Assembly: GCF_008642375.1 (NCBI RefSeq)
Contig: NZ_CP029194.1
Location: 3,782,001-3,846,000 of the forward strand
DNA length: 64,000 nucleotides
Direction: 5' to 3'
DNA from: Streptomyces venezuelae
GTDB lineage: Bacteria; Actinomycetota; Actinomycetes; Streptomycetales; Streptomycetaceae
Below the pieces are notes generated by a model that was not told the DNA's origin, did not search any database, and saw nothing but the letters and a program-made list of their open reading frames with translations. A program made the translations under genes and the position numbers. Positions 17,999 to 26,406 of this stretch are shown here, one piece after another (the stretch's first letter is position 1; the number at the start of each line of letters is the position of its first letter).

Positions 17999-18086
17999 GA
18001 CTCCTCCACACTCCTCCACGGCCGGTCCGGTCCCGGGCTCCGGTCGCCCCGGTTCTCCGGTCTCCTTCCAGTCTCGCCCCCGCGGG

Positions 18087-19085
18087 TCAGCGGCGCAGCA
18101 GGCGCTTGAAGCCGAGGACGAGGACGGTGGCGCCCGCGAGGACGAGGAAGCCCACGGTCGCGCTGCCCTGGCCGCCCTGGCCGTCGCCCGCGCCGGGCGT
18201 GGCGGCCGGGGCGTCCGGTTCCTTGGGTGAGCCCGGTGCCTCCGTGGCCGGGCGGTCGGACCCGGCATCCCGGTCCACCCGTACGACCTTGCTGTTCCCG
18301 CCCTCCGAGCCGAACATGAAGGCCGAGCCGTCCGTCGTGTACGTCACCGACTCCGCCTGCCCCTGGAAGGGGGCGCCGACGCCCGTGCCCCCGTCGCCGA
18401 GGCGGCCGTCCTTCCACGCGTACTCCTTCGCGCTGAAGTAGCCGCGCAGGACGAGCCGTCCGCCGTCCGGGGAGAAGGCTCCGTCGGTCACCCACGGCAC
18501 GTCGCCGATGCGCCGGAAGGTGTTCGTCCCCGACGGGGAGAGCTTCTCGGGGCCCGCGTACAGGCCGCCGCCGTCCTCGTTCTTGCTCGCGATGTACACC
18601 CGGCCGGTCTTCGGATGGACCATCAGGGCCTCGGCGTTGCGCGGCCCGTCGGCGTACTTCACGTCGTACTGCTCCGCCGCCACCTTCTGGTCCTTGAGCG
18701 TCTTCGGCTCGGGGAAGCGGTAGATCCAGACGTGGTCCCAGGAGCCGTCGAGGTTGTCGCCGATGTCGCCGACGTAGATGTCGCCGTCCGGGCCGACGGC
18801 GATGGCCTCCATGTCCCGGGGGGTGCCGACGCCCTGCATCGTCAGGGTCGCGACGGTCTCGCCCGTACGGGAGTCGATGCCGTAGATCAGGGGCGCGTCC
18901 TGGTCGTTGTGCGTCCAGTAGATCCCCGGGTGGGCCCGGCTCGCCGCGAGACCGCTGGACTCGGTGATCCGGGGGTCGGCGATCCTGAAGTCCCGGTCGG
19001 GTTCCTGCCCTTCGGCACGGGCATGACCGGCGGGGAGCAGCACCAGGGCCGCCGCCGCACCGAGGGCGCACAGAGCAGTTCGCAT
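18087..19085 (-). CDS. Secreted, C-terminally anchored beta-propeller-like protein
   Basis: This 332-residue protein has a signal peptide (MRTALCALGAAAALVLLPAGHARA), a body with propeller-like repeats (GDIYVGDIGDN, TGRVYIASKNEDG, SFSPDGGRLVLRGY-like) and a Pro/Gly/Ala linker. It ends in a TM helix GFLVLAGATVLVLGF and basic residues, so it is likely anchored at the cell surface. WD40/PQQ-like propellers often mediate binding. No catalytic residues are evident and the function is unknown. Confidence 0.8.
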   Translation of the reverse strand: MRTALCALGAAAALVLLPAGHARAEGQEPDRDFRIADPRITESSGLAASRAHPGIYWTHNDQDAPLIYGIDSRTGETVATLTMQGVGTPRDMEAIAVGPDGDIYVGDIGDNLDGSWDHVWIYRFPEPKTLKDQKVAAEQYDVKYADGPRNAEALMVHPKTGRVYIASKNEDGGGLYAGPEKLSPSGTNTFRRIGDVPWVTDGAFSPDGGRLVLRGYFSAKEYAWKDGRLGDGGTGVGAPFQGQAESVTYTTDGSAFMFGSEGGNSKVVRVDRDAGSDRPATEAPGSPKEPDAPAATPGAGDGQGGQGSATVGFLVLAGATVLVLGFKRLLRR

Positions 19086-19156
19086 GGACCCAAGCCTGCC
19101 ACGACGCCACGGAAACCCGCTTGACCTGCGTCGGAGCCGCTGCCATGGTCGCGCGC

Positions 19157-20011
19157 ATGCCTACCTTCACCGCCCCCGACGGCACCCTGCTCGCATACCA
19201 CGCGTCCGGGTCCGGCGCCCCGCTGATCTGTCTGCCGGGCGGCCCCGCGCAGGACTCCGTGTACCTCGACGGGCTGGGCGGACTCGACGCCCGCCGCACG
19301 CTGGTCCGCCTCGATCTGCGGGGCACGGGCGCGTCGGCGGTGCCGGAGGACCCGTCCTCGTACCGCTGCGACCGGATGGTCGAGGACGTCGAGGCGCTGC
19401 GGACCGAGCTGGGGCTCGACACCGTCGACCTGCTGGGACACTCGGCGGGCGCCAACCTGGCCGCGCTGTACACGGCCCGCCATCCGGAGCGGGTGGCCCG
19501 ACTCGTCCTTCTCACCCCGGGCACGGCGGCCGTCGGGCTCGACACGACGGGCGAGGAGCGGCTCGCGGCGGCGCGGCGGCCGTGGCGCGAGGAGGAGCCG
19601 TGGTTCGCGGAGGCGTACGCGGCTCTGGAGGAGCTCGCGGCGGGGCGCGGGTCGGCGGAGACCTTCGCGGCGGTCGCGCCGTTCTTCCACGGGACGTGGG
19701 ACGACGCGGCGCGCGAGCGCCATGCCGAGGGTCACCGGCAGCGGAACGGGGAGGCGGCGGGGGTCTACGGGAGCGAGGGCGCGTTCCGCCCGGAGGCGAC
19801 CCGCGCGGCGCTGGCGGAGTTCGGGCAGCCCGTGCTGGTCGTCGCCGGCGAGGGCGACGCGAACACTCCGGTGCCGACGGCCACCGCGTACGCGGAGCTG
19901 TTCCCGAACGCCATGCTCGCGGTCCTGGCCGGGGGCGGGCACTTCCCCTGGCACGACGACGCGGAGTGGCTCGTGGAGACCGTCGGCTCCTTCCTGTCCC
20001 CGGGCGCCTGA
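19157..20011 (+). CDS. Alpha/beta hydrolase
   Basis: This 284-residue protein starts at ATG 19157 (MPTFTAPDGTLLAYHASGSG). It has the nucleophile elbow LLGHSAGAN, the oxyanion region PGGPAQDS, DLRGTGASA, and a C-terminal GGGHFPWHDD with the catalytic His. The PGGP and DLRGTG segments resemble proline-iminopeptidase-like hydrolases. The substrate is unknown. The gene is followed at 60 bp by an SGNH hydrolase gene. Confidence 0.9.
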   Translation: MPTFTAPDGTLLAYHASGSGAPLICLPGGPAQDSVYLDGLGGLDARRTLVRLDLRGTGASAVPEDPSSYRCDRMVEDVEALRTELGLDTVDLLGHSAGANLAALYTARHPERVARLVLLTPGTAAVGLDTTGEERLAAARRPWREEEPWFAEAYAALEELAAGRGSAETFAAVAPFFHGTWDDAARERHAEGHRQRNGEAAGVYGSEGAFRPEATRAALAEFGQPVLVVAGEGDANTPVPTATAYAELFPNAMLAVLAGGGHFPWHDDAEWLVETVGSFLSPGA

Positions 20012-20071
20012 AGAAGATCCGTGTCCGGGATCACGTCGCCGCTCCCGCGAGCGGTCCGCGATGATACGACC

Positions 20072-20779
20072 ATGCGTTTTCTGTTCGTCGGCGACAGCAT
20101 GACCATCGGACGCGTCGGCGACTGGACCTGGCGTCACCGGATGTGGCAGCACCTGGAGGCGACGCTCCCGGGCGGGTACGAGATCGTGGGCCCGCGCACC
20201 GGGCTCTACGACCCGACGGCGCCCGACGAGCCCGACGGTGTCGAGGCTTACGCCGACCCCGCCTTCCCCGCCCCCGCCCGGCGGCATCTGGCCGGCTGGG
20301 GCGAGGGCTGGCTGCACATGGCGCCCGTCATCGGCGAGACCGTCACGGCCACGGGGGCGGACGTCCTGCTGATCTCCCTCGGTCTGATCGACCTCGGCTT
20401 CTACACGAACAGCGACCAGACCGAGGAGAACGTCCGCGCGTTCGTCGCGGCGGCCCGCGCCGCGAACCCGCACGTGCGGGCCGTGCTCCTGCCGGTCATC
20501 CCGAACGTCCGCGCCGAGTACGACGCCCCCTTCGCCGCCGAGTGCGAGCGCTTCAACGAGCTCCTCGGGAAGGCCGTCGCCGACCTGGACACGCCGGCCT
20601 CGCCGCTGCTCCTGGCGACCGTCCCGGAGTCGTACGACATCCACACGGACACCTACGACGGCACCCACCCGGGCGTGACCGGCGAGCACAAACTGGCCGC
20701 CGCCTTCGCCACGGCGATGCATCAGGCCTGGGGGCTGGGCGGCCCTTACCGATCCGACCGATCCGACCGATCCCACTGA
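20072..20779 (+). CDS. SGNH/GDSL-type hydrolase
   Basis: This 235-residue protein starts at ATG 20072 (MRFLFVGDSMTIGRVGDW). Block I (VGDSMT, catalytic Ser) and block V (DGTHPG, catalytic Asp/His) are present. The block III Asn that normally sits in GxND reads SLGLIDLG here, so the oxyanion hole is atypical. Esterase or carbohydrate deacetylase activity is likely, but the substrate is unknown. The C-terminus carries short SDRSDRS repeats encoded by GATCCGACC units. Confidence 0.85.
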   Translation: MRFLFVGDSMTIGRVGDWTWRHRMWQHLEATLPGGYEIVGPRTGLYDPTAPDEPDGVEAYADPAFPAPARRHLAGWGEGWLHMAPVIGETVTATGADVLLISLGLIDLGFYTNSDQTEENVRAFVAAARAANPHVRAVLLPVIPNVRAEYDAPFAAECERFNELLGKAVADLDTPASPLLLATVPESYDIHTDTYDGTHPGVTGEHKLAAAFATAMHQAWGLGGPYRSDRSDRSH

Positions 20780-20800
20780 TCCGACCGACCTGAGGACGAC

Positions 20801-21247
20801 ATGCAGGACCAGCACGCACACACCGGCCCGGCGCTGAGCGTCGGCCACCAGGACGCCGAGCTCGACGCGCGGCTGTCCAAGGGCCTCGACGAGATCAACT
20901 TCCCCGCCACGGGGACCACCGCCGCCGATCAGGGCTCCCTGTCGGTGAAGGCCGTCGACGAGGCCGGCGAGCTCATCGGGGGCCTGTCCGGCTGGACCTG
21001 GGGCGGGCTCCTCGGCATCGAGATGCTCTGGGTCCGCGAGGACAGCCGCCGGGACGGCTGGGGCGCCAAGCTCCTCCTCGCCGCGGAGGAGGAGGCACGG
21101 CGGCGCGGCTGCGACCGCGCCTCCGTGTCGTCGTTCACCTTCCAGGCTCCGGACTTCTACCGGCGCCAGGGGTACGTCGAGACGGGCCGGACGCTGGGCA
21201 TCCCCGGCGGCGCCGAGGACGTCCACTTCCACAAGTCGCTGACCTGA
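20801..21247 (+). CDS. GNAT N-acetyltransferase
   Basis: This 148-residue protein contains LGIEMLWVREDSRRDGWGAKLLLAAEEEARRRGCDRASVSSF and FYRRQGYVETGR, the acetyl-CoA-binding motif A and the motif B region of GNATs. A small-molecule substrate is likely. It follows the SGNH gene at 21 bp and may be co-transcribed with it. Confidence 0.88.
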   Translation: MQDQHAHTGPALSVGHQDAELDARLSKGLDEINFPATGTTAADQGSLSVKAVDEAGELIGGLSGWTWGGLLGIEMLWVREDSRRDGWGAKLLLAAEEEARRRGCDRASVSSFTFQAPDFYRRQGYVETGRTLGIPGGAEDVHFHKSLT

Positions 21248-21264
21248 GACAGGCCTTGGCGCTG

Positions 21265-21678
21265 TCAGGCGGCGCGGGTGAGGCGGTTCGCGAACGTCGA
21301 GAGCGTGTACGTACCGATGCCGAGGACGACCTCCAGGGCGTTCCGGCGGGTGTAGCCGGCCTTCTCGAAGGCCGCCAGGTCCGCGTCGCCGACGGCGCCG
21401 GACGCGGCGAGCACCTGGAGGGTGAACGTCCGTACGGCGTCGAGGCGTTCGGGATCCGGGGTGGGACCGAGGGCGGCCATCTTGGCCTCGTGTATGTCGA
21501 CGCACAGATGGCACTGGTTGCGGGCGGCGACGGTGAGGATCACGGTCTCGCGGGAGTGCGGGTCGAGGGTGGTGGACTCGAAGATCTCGCTGAGCTTCAG
21601 GAAGCCGTTCAGGGTCTCCGGCGACTCCTTGAGGAGCGCGACGGCGTCGGCGGTACGGACGGAAAGGTCTGCGGGCAA
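21265..21678 (-). CDS. Alkylhydroperoxidase AhpD-like carboxymuconolactone decarboxylase family protein
   Basis: This 137-residue protein carries the active helix ETVILTVAARNQCHLCVDIHEAKMAALG with an intact CxxC and His, so thiol peroxidase activity is plausible. TTG at 21676-21678 is chosen as start because AGGAGA lies 4 nt before it (LPADLSVRTADAVALL). The upstream ATG at 21714 has no ribosome-binding site and would bury the shared promoter in coding sequence. It is divergent from a MarR gene, an arrangement that fits oxidant- or electrophile-responsive control. Confidence 0.88.
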   Translation of the reverse strand: MPADLSVRTADAVALLKESPETLNGFLKLSEIFESTTLDPHSRETVILTVAARNQCHLCVDIHEAKMAALGPTPDPERLDAVRTFTLQVLAASGAVGDADLAAFEKAGYTRRNALEVVLGIGTYTLSTFANRLTRAA

Positions 21679-21704
21679 GGCGTCTCCTGGGAATTCGAGT
21701 AGAA

Positions 21705-21755
21705 TCGACAACATGGTTGACCATGTCGAGGAGAGAAACGTAAACCAGGTTGTCG
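21705..21755. promoter_or_regulatory. Operator region between ahpD-like and marR genes
   Basis: TCGACAAC (21705-21712) returns as GTTGTCGA at 21748-21755. An inner dyad, CATGGTTGACCATG, lies at 21712-21725. These sites overlap the marR start at 21713, which fits autorepression by the MarR protein. Confidence 0.5.
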
Positions 21756-22276
21756 ATCAGGGCAAGGGGGAAACAGAGAAACCCGTCCCTGATCCCGGGC
21801 CCGGTCCTGGTCCCGGCCCCGGTTTCGAGCTGCCCCTGCTCCTCTTCGGCGGCTTCCGCACCCTCATCGACCGGCTCCACGCCCGTCTCGCCGCCGAGGG
21901 GCACCCCGACCTCCGCCCGGCCCACGGCTTCGCCATGCAGGCCATCGGCGCGCGGGGCGCCACCGCCAGCGACATCGGGCGGCGCCTCGGTGTCTCCAAG
22001 CAGGCCGCCGGCAAGACCGTCGACCGCCTGCTCGCCCTCGGCTACGCGGAGCGCGCCGACGACCCCGCCGACGCGCGCCGCAAACTCGTCCACCTCACCC
22101 CACGGGGGTACGAGGCCCTCGCCCGGTCCGCCGCGATCTTCGACGAACTACGAGCGGAGTGGGCCGCGCTCCTCGGCGCGGACCGGGTCCGCGACATGGA
22201 GACGGCCCTGCGGAACGTCGTCCCCGCGGAGACGGCGTTCCGCCTGGACGCCACGAGCTGGCTCGGCGCGCCCTGA
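21713..22276 (+). CDS. MarR-family transcriptional regulator
   Basis: This 187-residue protein has the winged-helix core GRRLGVSKQAAGKTVDRLLALGYAERADDPADARRKLVHLTPRG, the MarR recognition helix and wing. A Pro-Gly repeat (PGPGPGPGPG) lies in its N-terminal extension. No ribosome-binding site precedes ATG 21713, so translation may be leaderless. It probably controls itself and the divergent AhpD-like gene. Confidence 0.88.
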   Translation: MVDHVEERNVNQVVDQGKGETEKPVPDPGPGPGPGPGFELPLLLFGGFRTLIDRLHARLAAEGHPDLRPAHGFAMQAIGARGATASDIGRRLGVSKQAAGKTVDRLLALGYAERADDPADARRKLVHLTPRGYEALARSAAIFDELRAEWAALLGADRVRDMETALRNVVPAETAFRLDATSWLGAP

Positions 22277-22290
22277 GCCCTTGAAGGGCG

Positions 22291-23280
22291 TCACCAGGCG
22301 AAGGCCTCCGGGGACGGGCCCGGGCCGGGGAAGATCTCATCCAGGCCGGACAGGACCTCCTCGCTCAGCTCCACCTCCAGGGCACGCAGCGCGCTGGCCA
22401 GCTGCTCGGGCGTGCGCGGGCCGACGATCGGGCCCGTCACCCCGGGCCGGGTGAGCAGCCACGCGAGCGCCGCCTCGCCCGGCTCCAGGCCGTGCTTGTC
22501 GAGCAGGTCCTCGTAGGCCTGGAGCTTCGCCCGGGACGCCGGGTCGGCGAGCGTGGCGGCCGCGCGGCCCTCCGTCCTGCGCTTGCCCTGCGCCTCCTTC
22601 CTCAGCACCCCGCCGAGCAGGCCTCCGTGGAGCGGCGACCACGGGATGACCCCGAGGCCGTACTCCTGCGCGGCCGGGATCACCTCCATCTCGGCGCGCC
22701 GCTCGAAGAGGTTGTAGAGGCACTGCTCGCTGACGAGCCCGACCGAGCCGCGCCGGGCGGCGGTCTCGTTGGCCTGGGCGATCTTGTAGCCGGGGAAGTT
22801 GGAGGAGCCGGCGTACAGGACCTTGCCCTGCTGGATCAGGACGTCGACCGCCTGCCAGACCTCCTCGAAGGGGGTCGCGCGGTCGATGTGGTGGAACTGG
22901 TAGACGTCGATGTAGTCGGTGCCGAGCCGCTTGAGGCTGGCCTCGACGGCACGGCGGATGTTGAGCGCCGAGAGCTTGTCGTGGTTGGGCCAGGCGTCGC
23001 CGTCGGCGGCCATGTTCCCGTACACCTTGGTGGCGAGGACGGTCCTGTCGCGGCGGCCGTCGCCCTTGGCGAACCAGGAGCCGATGATCGACTCCGTCCG
23101 CCCCTTGTTCTCGGCCCAGCCGTAGACGTTGGCGGTGTCGAAGAAGTTGAGACCCGCGTCGAGCGCGGCGTCCATGATGGCGTGACTGGTGGCTTCGTCC
23201 GTCTGCGGGCCGAAGTTCATCGTGCCGAGGACGAGTCGGCTGACCTTGAGTCCGGTGCGTCCGAGCTGCGTGTACTCCAT
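22291..23280 (-). CDS. Aldo/keto reductase
   Basis: This 329-residue TIM-barrel reductase starts at MEYTQLGRTGLKVSRLVLGTMNFG. The catalytic residues are Asp (FFDTANVYG, with Tyr), Lys in VLATKVYG, and His in YQFHHID. The NADPH-binding end reads ARRTPEQL-like (GPRTPEQLASALRALE). It resembles the YajO/Tas branch acting on aldehydes and ketones; the substrate is unknown. Confidence 0.92.
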   Translation of the reverse strand: MEYTQLGRTGLKVSRLVLGTMNFGPQTDEATSHAIMDAALDAGLNFFDTANVYGWAENKGRTESIIGSWFAKGDGRRDRTVLATKVYGNMAADGDAWPNHDKLSALNIRRAVEASLKRLGTDYIDVYQFHHIDRATPFEEVWQAVDVLIQQGKVLYAGSSNFPGYKIAQANETAARRGSVGLVSEQCLYNLFERRAEMEVIPAAQEYGLGVIPWSPLHGGLLGGVLRKEAQGKRRTEGRAAATLADPASRAKLQAYEDLLDKHGLEPGEAALAWLLTRPGVTGPIVGPRTPEQLASALRALEVELSEEVLSGLDEIFPGPGPSPEAFAW

Positions 23281-23388
23281 GAGGGTCAAGCCAACTGCTT
23301 CGAGTCCGCTCGAAGCAAGGGGATTCGCACGGGGTCACGGAGCCGCGACGGCGAGGCGCGGGAAGGGCGCCGGCGGGGCGCCCGAGGC

Positions 23389-23478
23389 CTACTGGCCGGT
23401 CACCGATGCCACCGCGATGATCGCGAACATCAGTACGAGCACGCCGGCCATGATGCGGTTACGGGTCTTCGGGTCCAC
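23389..23478 (-). CDS. 29-residue single-TM small membrane protein
   Basis: A GTG at 23476-23478 gives a 29-residue protein: a basic start (VDPKTRNRI) then one hydrophobic helix (MAGVLVLMFAIIAVASV) and a TAG stop at 23389-23391. The positive-inside pattern and codon bias support a real small membrane protein. Its function is unknown. It lies upstream of the aldo/keto reductase gene and 9 nt after the thpR gene on the same strand. Confidence 0.6.
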   Translation of the reverse strand: MDPKTRNRIMAGVLVLMFAIIAVASVTGQ

Positions 23479-23487
23479 GCATCGAGG

Positions 23488-24108
23488 TTAACCCGCCCGC
23501 CCGGCCGCCCCTCCCCCGGCTCCCGTGCCCCGCTCTCCCCCGGCGCCCTCCAGGGGCCAGGCGTCGAGCGTCTCGTACCGGGGCTGCTCGCCCGCCACCC
23601 CGCTCACCGGCAGGTTCGAGCGGACGAGGGCCAGGTCGGCCACCTGCCAGCGGGCGCCCTCGAAGGTGTGGAGCTCGTCGAGGAACGGGCGGAGGTCGGT
23701 CTCGTCCGTCCGCGCGCGGGCGAGCGTCAGATGCGCCTGGTAGCGGCGGTGCTCCTCCATCGCGACCCCGGCCCGGCGCGCCGCGGCGTCGGCCCGCTCG
23801 GCGAGCAGCCGCAGCTCGTCCAGGTCCCCGGCGACACCCGTCCACAGGGCACGGCGGCCGAAGTGGCCGCCGCCGTGGAGGCGGAGCGGGAAGGGCGCGG
23901 TGCGGTGCGCGGCCCGGGCGAGCCGGACCCGCAGCTCGGGCAGCAGCTCCTCGTCGACCTCGCCCATGAAGGCGAGCGTGAGGTGCCAGGCGGGCCGCGA
24001 GGTCCAGCGCAGCCGGTCGGCCCCGGGCAGCCGGTGCAGTCGGTCGGTGGCGTGTCCGAGCTCCGCGAGCTGCTCCGCGGGCGGCAGGACGGCGGCGAAA
24101 AGCCTCAT
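23488..24108 (-). CDS. thpR: RNA 2',3'-cyclic phosphodiesterase (2H family)
   Basis: This 206-residue protein has two HxTx motifs, HLTLAFMG and HLTLARAR, about 80 residues apart, as in the 2H phosphoesterase superfamily. The start MRLFAAVLPP matches ThpR/LigT. The enzyme opens 2',3'-cyclic phosphate RNA ends and can act in reverse as an RNA ligase. The last 20 residues are a Gly/Ala-rich tail that most relatives lack. Confidence 0.92.
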   Translation of the reverse strand: MRLFAAVLPPAEQLAELGHATDRLHRLPGADRLRWTSRPAWHLTLAFMGEVDEELLPELRVRLARAAHRTAPFPLRLHGGGHFGRRALWTGVAGDLDELRLLAERADAAARRAGVAMEEHRRYQAHLTLARARTDETDLRPFLDELHTFEGARWQVADLALVRSNLPVSGVAGEQPRYETLDAWPLEGAGGERGTGAGGGAAGRAG

Positions 24109-24147
24109 GGGAAGAGTCTGGCAGGCCCGAGGGCTAGCCTCTGGGAG

Positions 24148-24648
24148 ATGAAGATCAGAAAGGGCGGGGTGGAGGACCTCCCCGCGATAATCTCCGTGCT
24201 CGACAGCGCCGTGGTGTGGCTCAACGGCAAGGGCATCACCGCCCAGTGGGGCACCGAGCCGTACTCGGCCCGCCCGGCGGCGGTGCAGCAGGTCACGGAC
24301 ACCGTGTCCGAGGGCGATCTGTGGATCGCCGAGATCGACGGCGTCCCGGCGGGCACGATGACGCTGACCCCGCACCCGGGCAGGCACGTGCCGCCGGCGG
24401 ACGAGCCCGAGGTCTATGTGCGCATGCTGGCGACCGACGCGCGGTTCCACGGACACGGCGTGGGGGCGGCGCTCCTCGCCCACGCGGCCGAGGAGACCCG
24501 TCGGCAGGGGGTGTCGCTGCTGCGGGTGGACTGCTTCGCGGGCAGCGAGGGCCGCCTCGTCGCGTACTACGAGGGCCAGGGCTTCACCCGGACGGACCCC
24601 TTCGCGGTGGGCGAGTGGCAGGGCCAGATCCTGGAGCGGCGGGTCTGA
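24148..24648 (+). CDS. GNAT N-acetyltransferase
   Basis: This 166-residue protein starts at ATG 24148 (MKIRKGGVEDLPAIISVLDSAVVWL). It has motif A (YVRMLATDARFHGHGVGAALLAHAAEETRRQG) and a YYEGQGFTRTDPF tail, both typical of GNATs. It is divergent from thpR with 39 bp between starts. The substrate is unknown. Confidence 0.88.
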   Translation: MKIRKGGVEDLPAIISVLDSAVVWLNGKGITAQWGTEPYSARPAAVQQVTDTVSEGDLWIAEIDGVPAGTMTLTPHPGRHVPPADEPEVYVRMLATDARFHGHGVGAALLAHAAEETRRQGVSLLRVDCFAGSEGRLVAYYEGQGFTRTDPFAVGEWQGQILERRV

Positions 24649-24680
24649 GGACCCGCCGCTCGTACGCGGCCGGCCGGTAC

Positions 24681-26105
24681 TCAGCTCGTGAAGTACCCGG
24701 CGTCCAGCGCGATCCAGCCGATGAACGCGCGCTCGTCGTAGATGCGCAGCTGCCCTTCGGAGTTGAGCTCCCAGCGGGTGGTGAGAGGGCCGGTGATCGT
24801 GCCGGCGCCGGTCGCCGTGCCCACCATGCCCTGGGTGCGGCCGGGGCGGAGGTGCGGCGGGAGCGTGAGGATCGTCTCGCCGCTGGTCCATGCCTTGCCG
24901 TCGGCACGCGTCACCCGGAGGCGGAGGTCGACGCGGTCGCCCGACTGGCGGTACTGAGGGCGGTAGCTGTCGGTGGCGTGGTAGACGGGGTCAAGGTCCA
25001 AGGGCGTCCACGGGACGGTGGTGCTGCTGATGCCGTAGAGAGCCATGTGTCGTTTGTTCTCCCGAGTGGTGGCGAAGCCGAACACGAGCTGCGGCCCGGC
25101 AGGCGTTCGGCGGACGGTGATGGCTTCGGTCTCGCGGTGGACCAGGTCGAGAGCGGTGGCGTTGAAGGTCCGCTCGACCACCTCGCCCGTGAGGACGTCG
25201 TAGACGGTCCACCAGGAGTTGCCCGGGCTCGGGTTGGTGACGTCGTCGTAGGCGCTGCCCTCGTTCTGGTAGACGAGGTTCCCGTACAGGCACCAGGCCT
25301 GGGTGCGGTACTTGGCCGGGAAGCTGCGCTCCGGGGTGAAGGCGCGGTTCTTGAAGGCGCCGAGGTCGTAGACGCGGTACTCCGCGGTGCCGGACGACAC
25401 GTGCCGTACCGCGATACGGCCGTGGTCGATGTCCAGGGACGGGGTGACCGCGGTGGCTCCGGGGACGGGGTCGAAGACCTCGACGAGGGGGCTCCCGGCG
25501 TCGACGATGGCGTCGGGCGTGAACGCGACGCGGCCGATGTGCCTGCCGTAGGCGAATTCGTTGGTCGCGGGGTTCCCGTCGCTGGGGACGTGGACCGCGT
25601 CGGTCTCCAGCCAGAGCCAGGGGGTGCCGTCGACGTGCTCGACGCCGAGTCCGCCGCCGTGGCCGAAGCCCCGCAGGTACATGACGGCGAGGACGGTGCC
25701 GTCGGGCGCCACCTGGTTGACGCAGAGGTCTCCCCGGCGTCCGCGCTCGTCGTCGGGCGGGGTCACGGTCTCGTCGGCGAGTCGGCGGCCGTTGCTGATG
25801 AGCTGCACGGCGTAGGCCAGACCGGTCACCGGGTCGAAGGCGACCTGCTGGTGCACCCGGGTCTGGTTGAGGAGGATCTCCCTGCCGAACAGGTCGACGG
25901 GCTCGGCCTTCAGGTCGAACCTGTGCCCGGCGGGCAGGGTCACGGCGGCGGGCCAGACGGCGGGCACGGCCTGCGGGACGGCCGTCCCGGGAACGGCCGA
26001 CTGCGGGACGGTCGACTGCGGGGCGGCCGCGTGGGCGGCGCCGACGGGGGAGAGGACCGGGGCGACGGCCAGCGCGGTCAGGACGTTACGACGGCTCAGC
26101 GGCAT
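24681..26105 (-). CDS. Tat-exported protein of unknown function
   Basis: This 474-residue protein starts at ATG 26103-26105. The signal MPLSRRNVLTALAVAPVLSPVGAAHA has a twin-arginine motif (SRRNVL) and an AxA cleavage site. The mature part has repeating aromatic beta-strand segments consistent with a beta-propeller (LYGNLVYQNEGSAYDD, HGRIAVRHVSSG, DPVYHATDSYRPQYRQ). No catalytic motif is recognised. It probably folds before export and acts outside the membrane. It is convergent with the GNAT gene. Confidence 0.75.
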   Translation of the reverse strand: MPLSRRNVLTALAVAPVLSPVGAAHAAAPQSTVPQSAVPGTAVPQAVPAVWPAAVTLPAGHRFDLKAEPVDLFGREILLNQTRVHQQVAFDPVTGLAYAVQLISNGRRLADETVTPPDDERGRRGDLCVNQVAPDGTVLAVMYLRGFGHGGGLGVEHVDGTPWLWLETDAVHVPSDGNPATNEFAYGRHIGRVAFTPDAIVDAGSPLVEVFDPVPGATAVTPSLDIDHGRIAVRHVSSGTAEYRVYDLGAFKNRAFTPERSFPAKYRTQAWCLYGNLVYQNEGSAYDDVTNPSPGNSWWTVYDVLTGEVVERTFNATALDLVHRETEAITVRRTPAGPQLVFGFATTRENKRHMALYGISSTTVPWTPLDLDPVYHATDSYRPQYRQSGDRVDLRLRVTRADGKAWTSGETILTLPPHLRPGRTQGMVGTATGAGTITGPLTTRWELNSEGQLRIYDERAFIGWIALDAGYFTS

Positions 26106-26271
26106 GACGGAACGGCTCCGTTTCCTCGCGGAGACGGCCTGCGGGTAGAACGTGTGTACATGGGCGTGCAAGCCCCCCTTTCAAGATCAATCACCTGCAC
26201 GGTGTCGCGATCTTCGCACACGGGTGCGAGGGGTCAAGGGGGATTTCGGGGGCCTGACGGAGGCCCGGGGC

Positions 26272-26400
26272 GGAGACAGAGACTCCGCTCACCGCCCCGG
26301 GAGGGGGAGGCAGAGACTCCGCCCGCCACCCCGGAAGGGGGGAGGCAGACACTCCGCCCGCCACCCCGGAAGGGGGGAGGCAGAACCTCCGCCCCGCCCC
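26272..26400. repeat. 35-bp tandem repeats upstream of the Tat-substrate gene
   Basis: Copies begin at 26272, 26306, 26341 and 26376. The second and third are almost identical; the unit starts GGAGGCAGAGACTCCGCCC. Each unit contains a short internal dyad. The repeats fill the 301-bp space between the MFS gene end and the Tat-substrate gene start, where no ORF is supported. They may act as a terminator array for the MFS gene. Confidence 0.85.
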
Positions 26401-26406
26401 CTACCG

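Noticed and set aside
26272..26400. CRISPR-like array
   Set aside because: The repeats abut each other without unique spacers, and there are no cas genes in the window.
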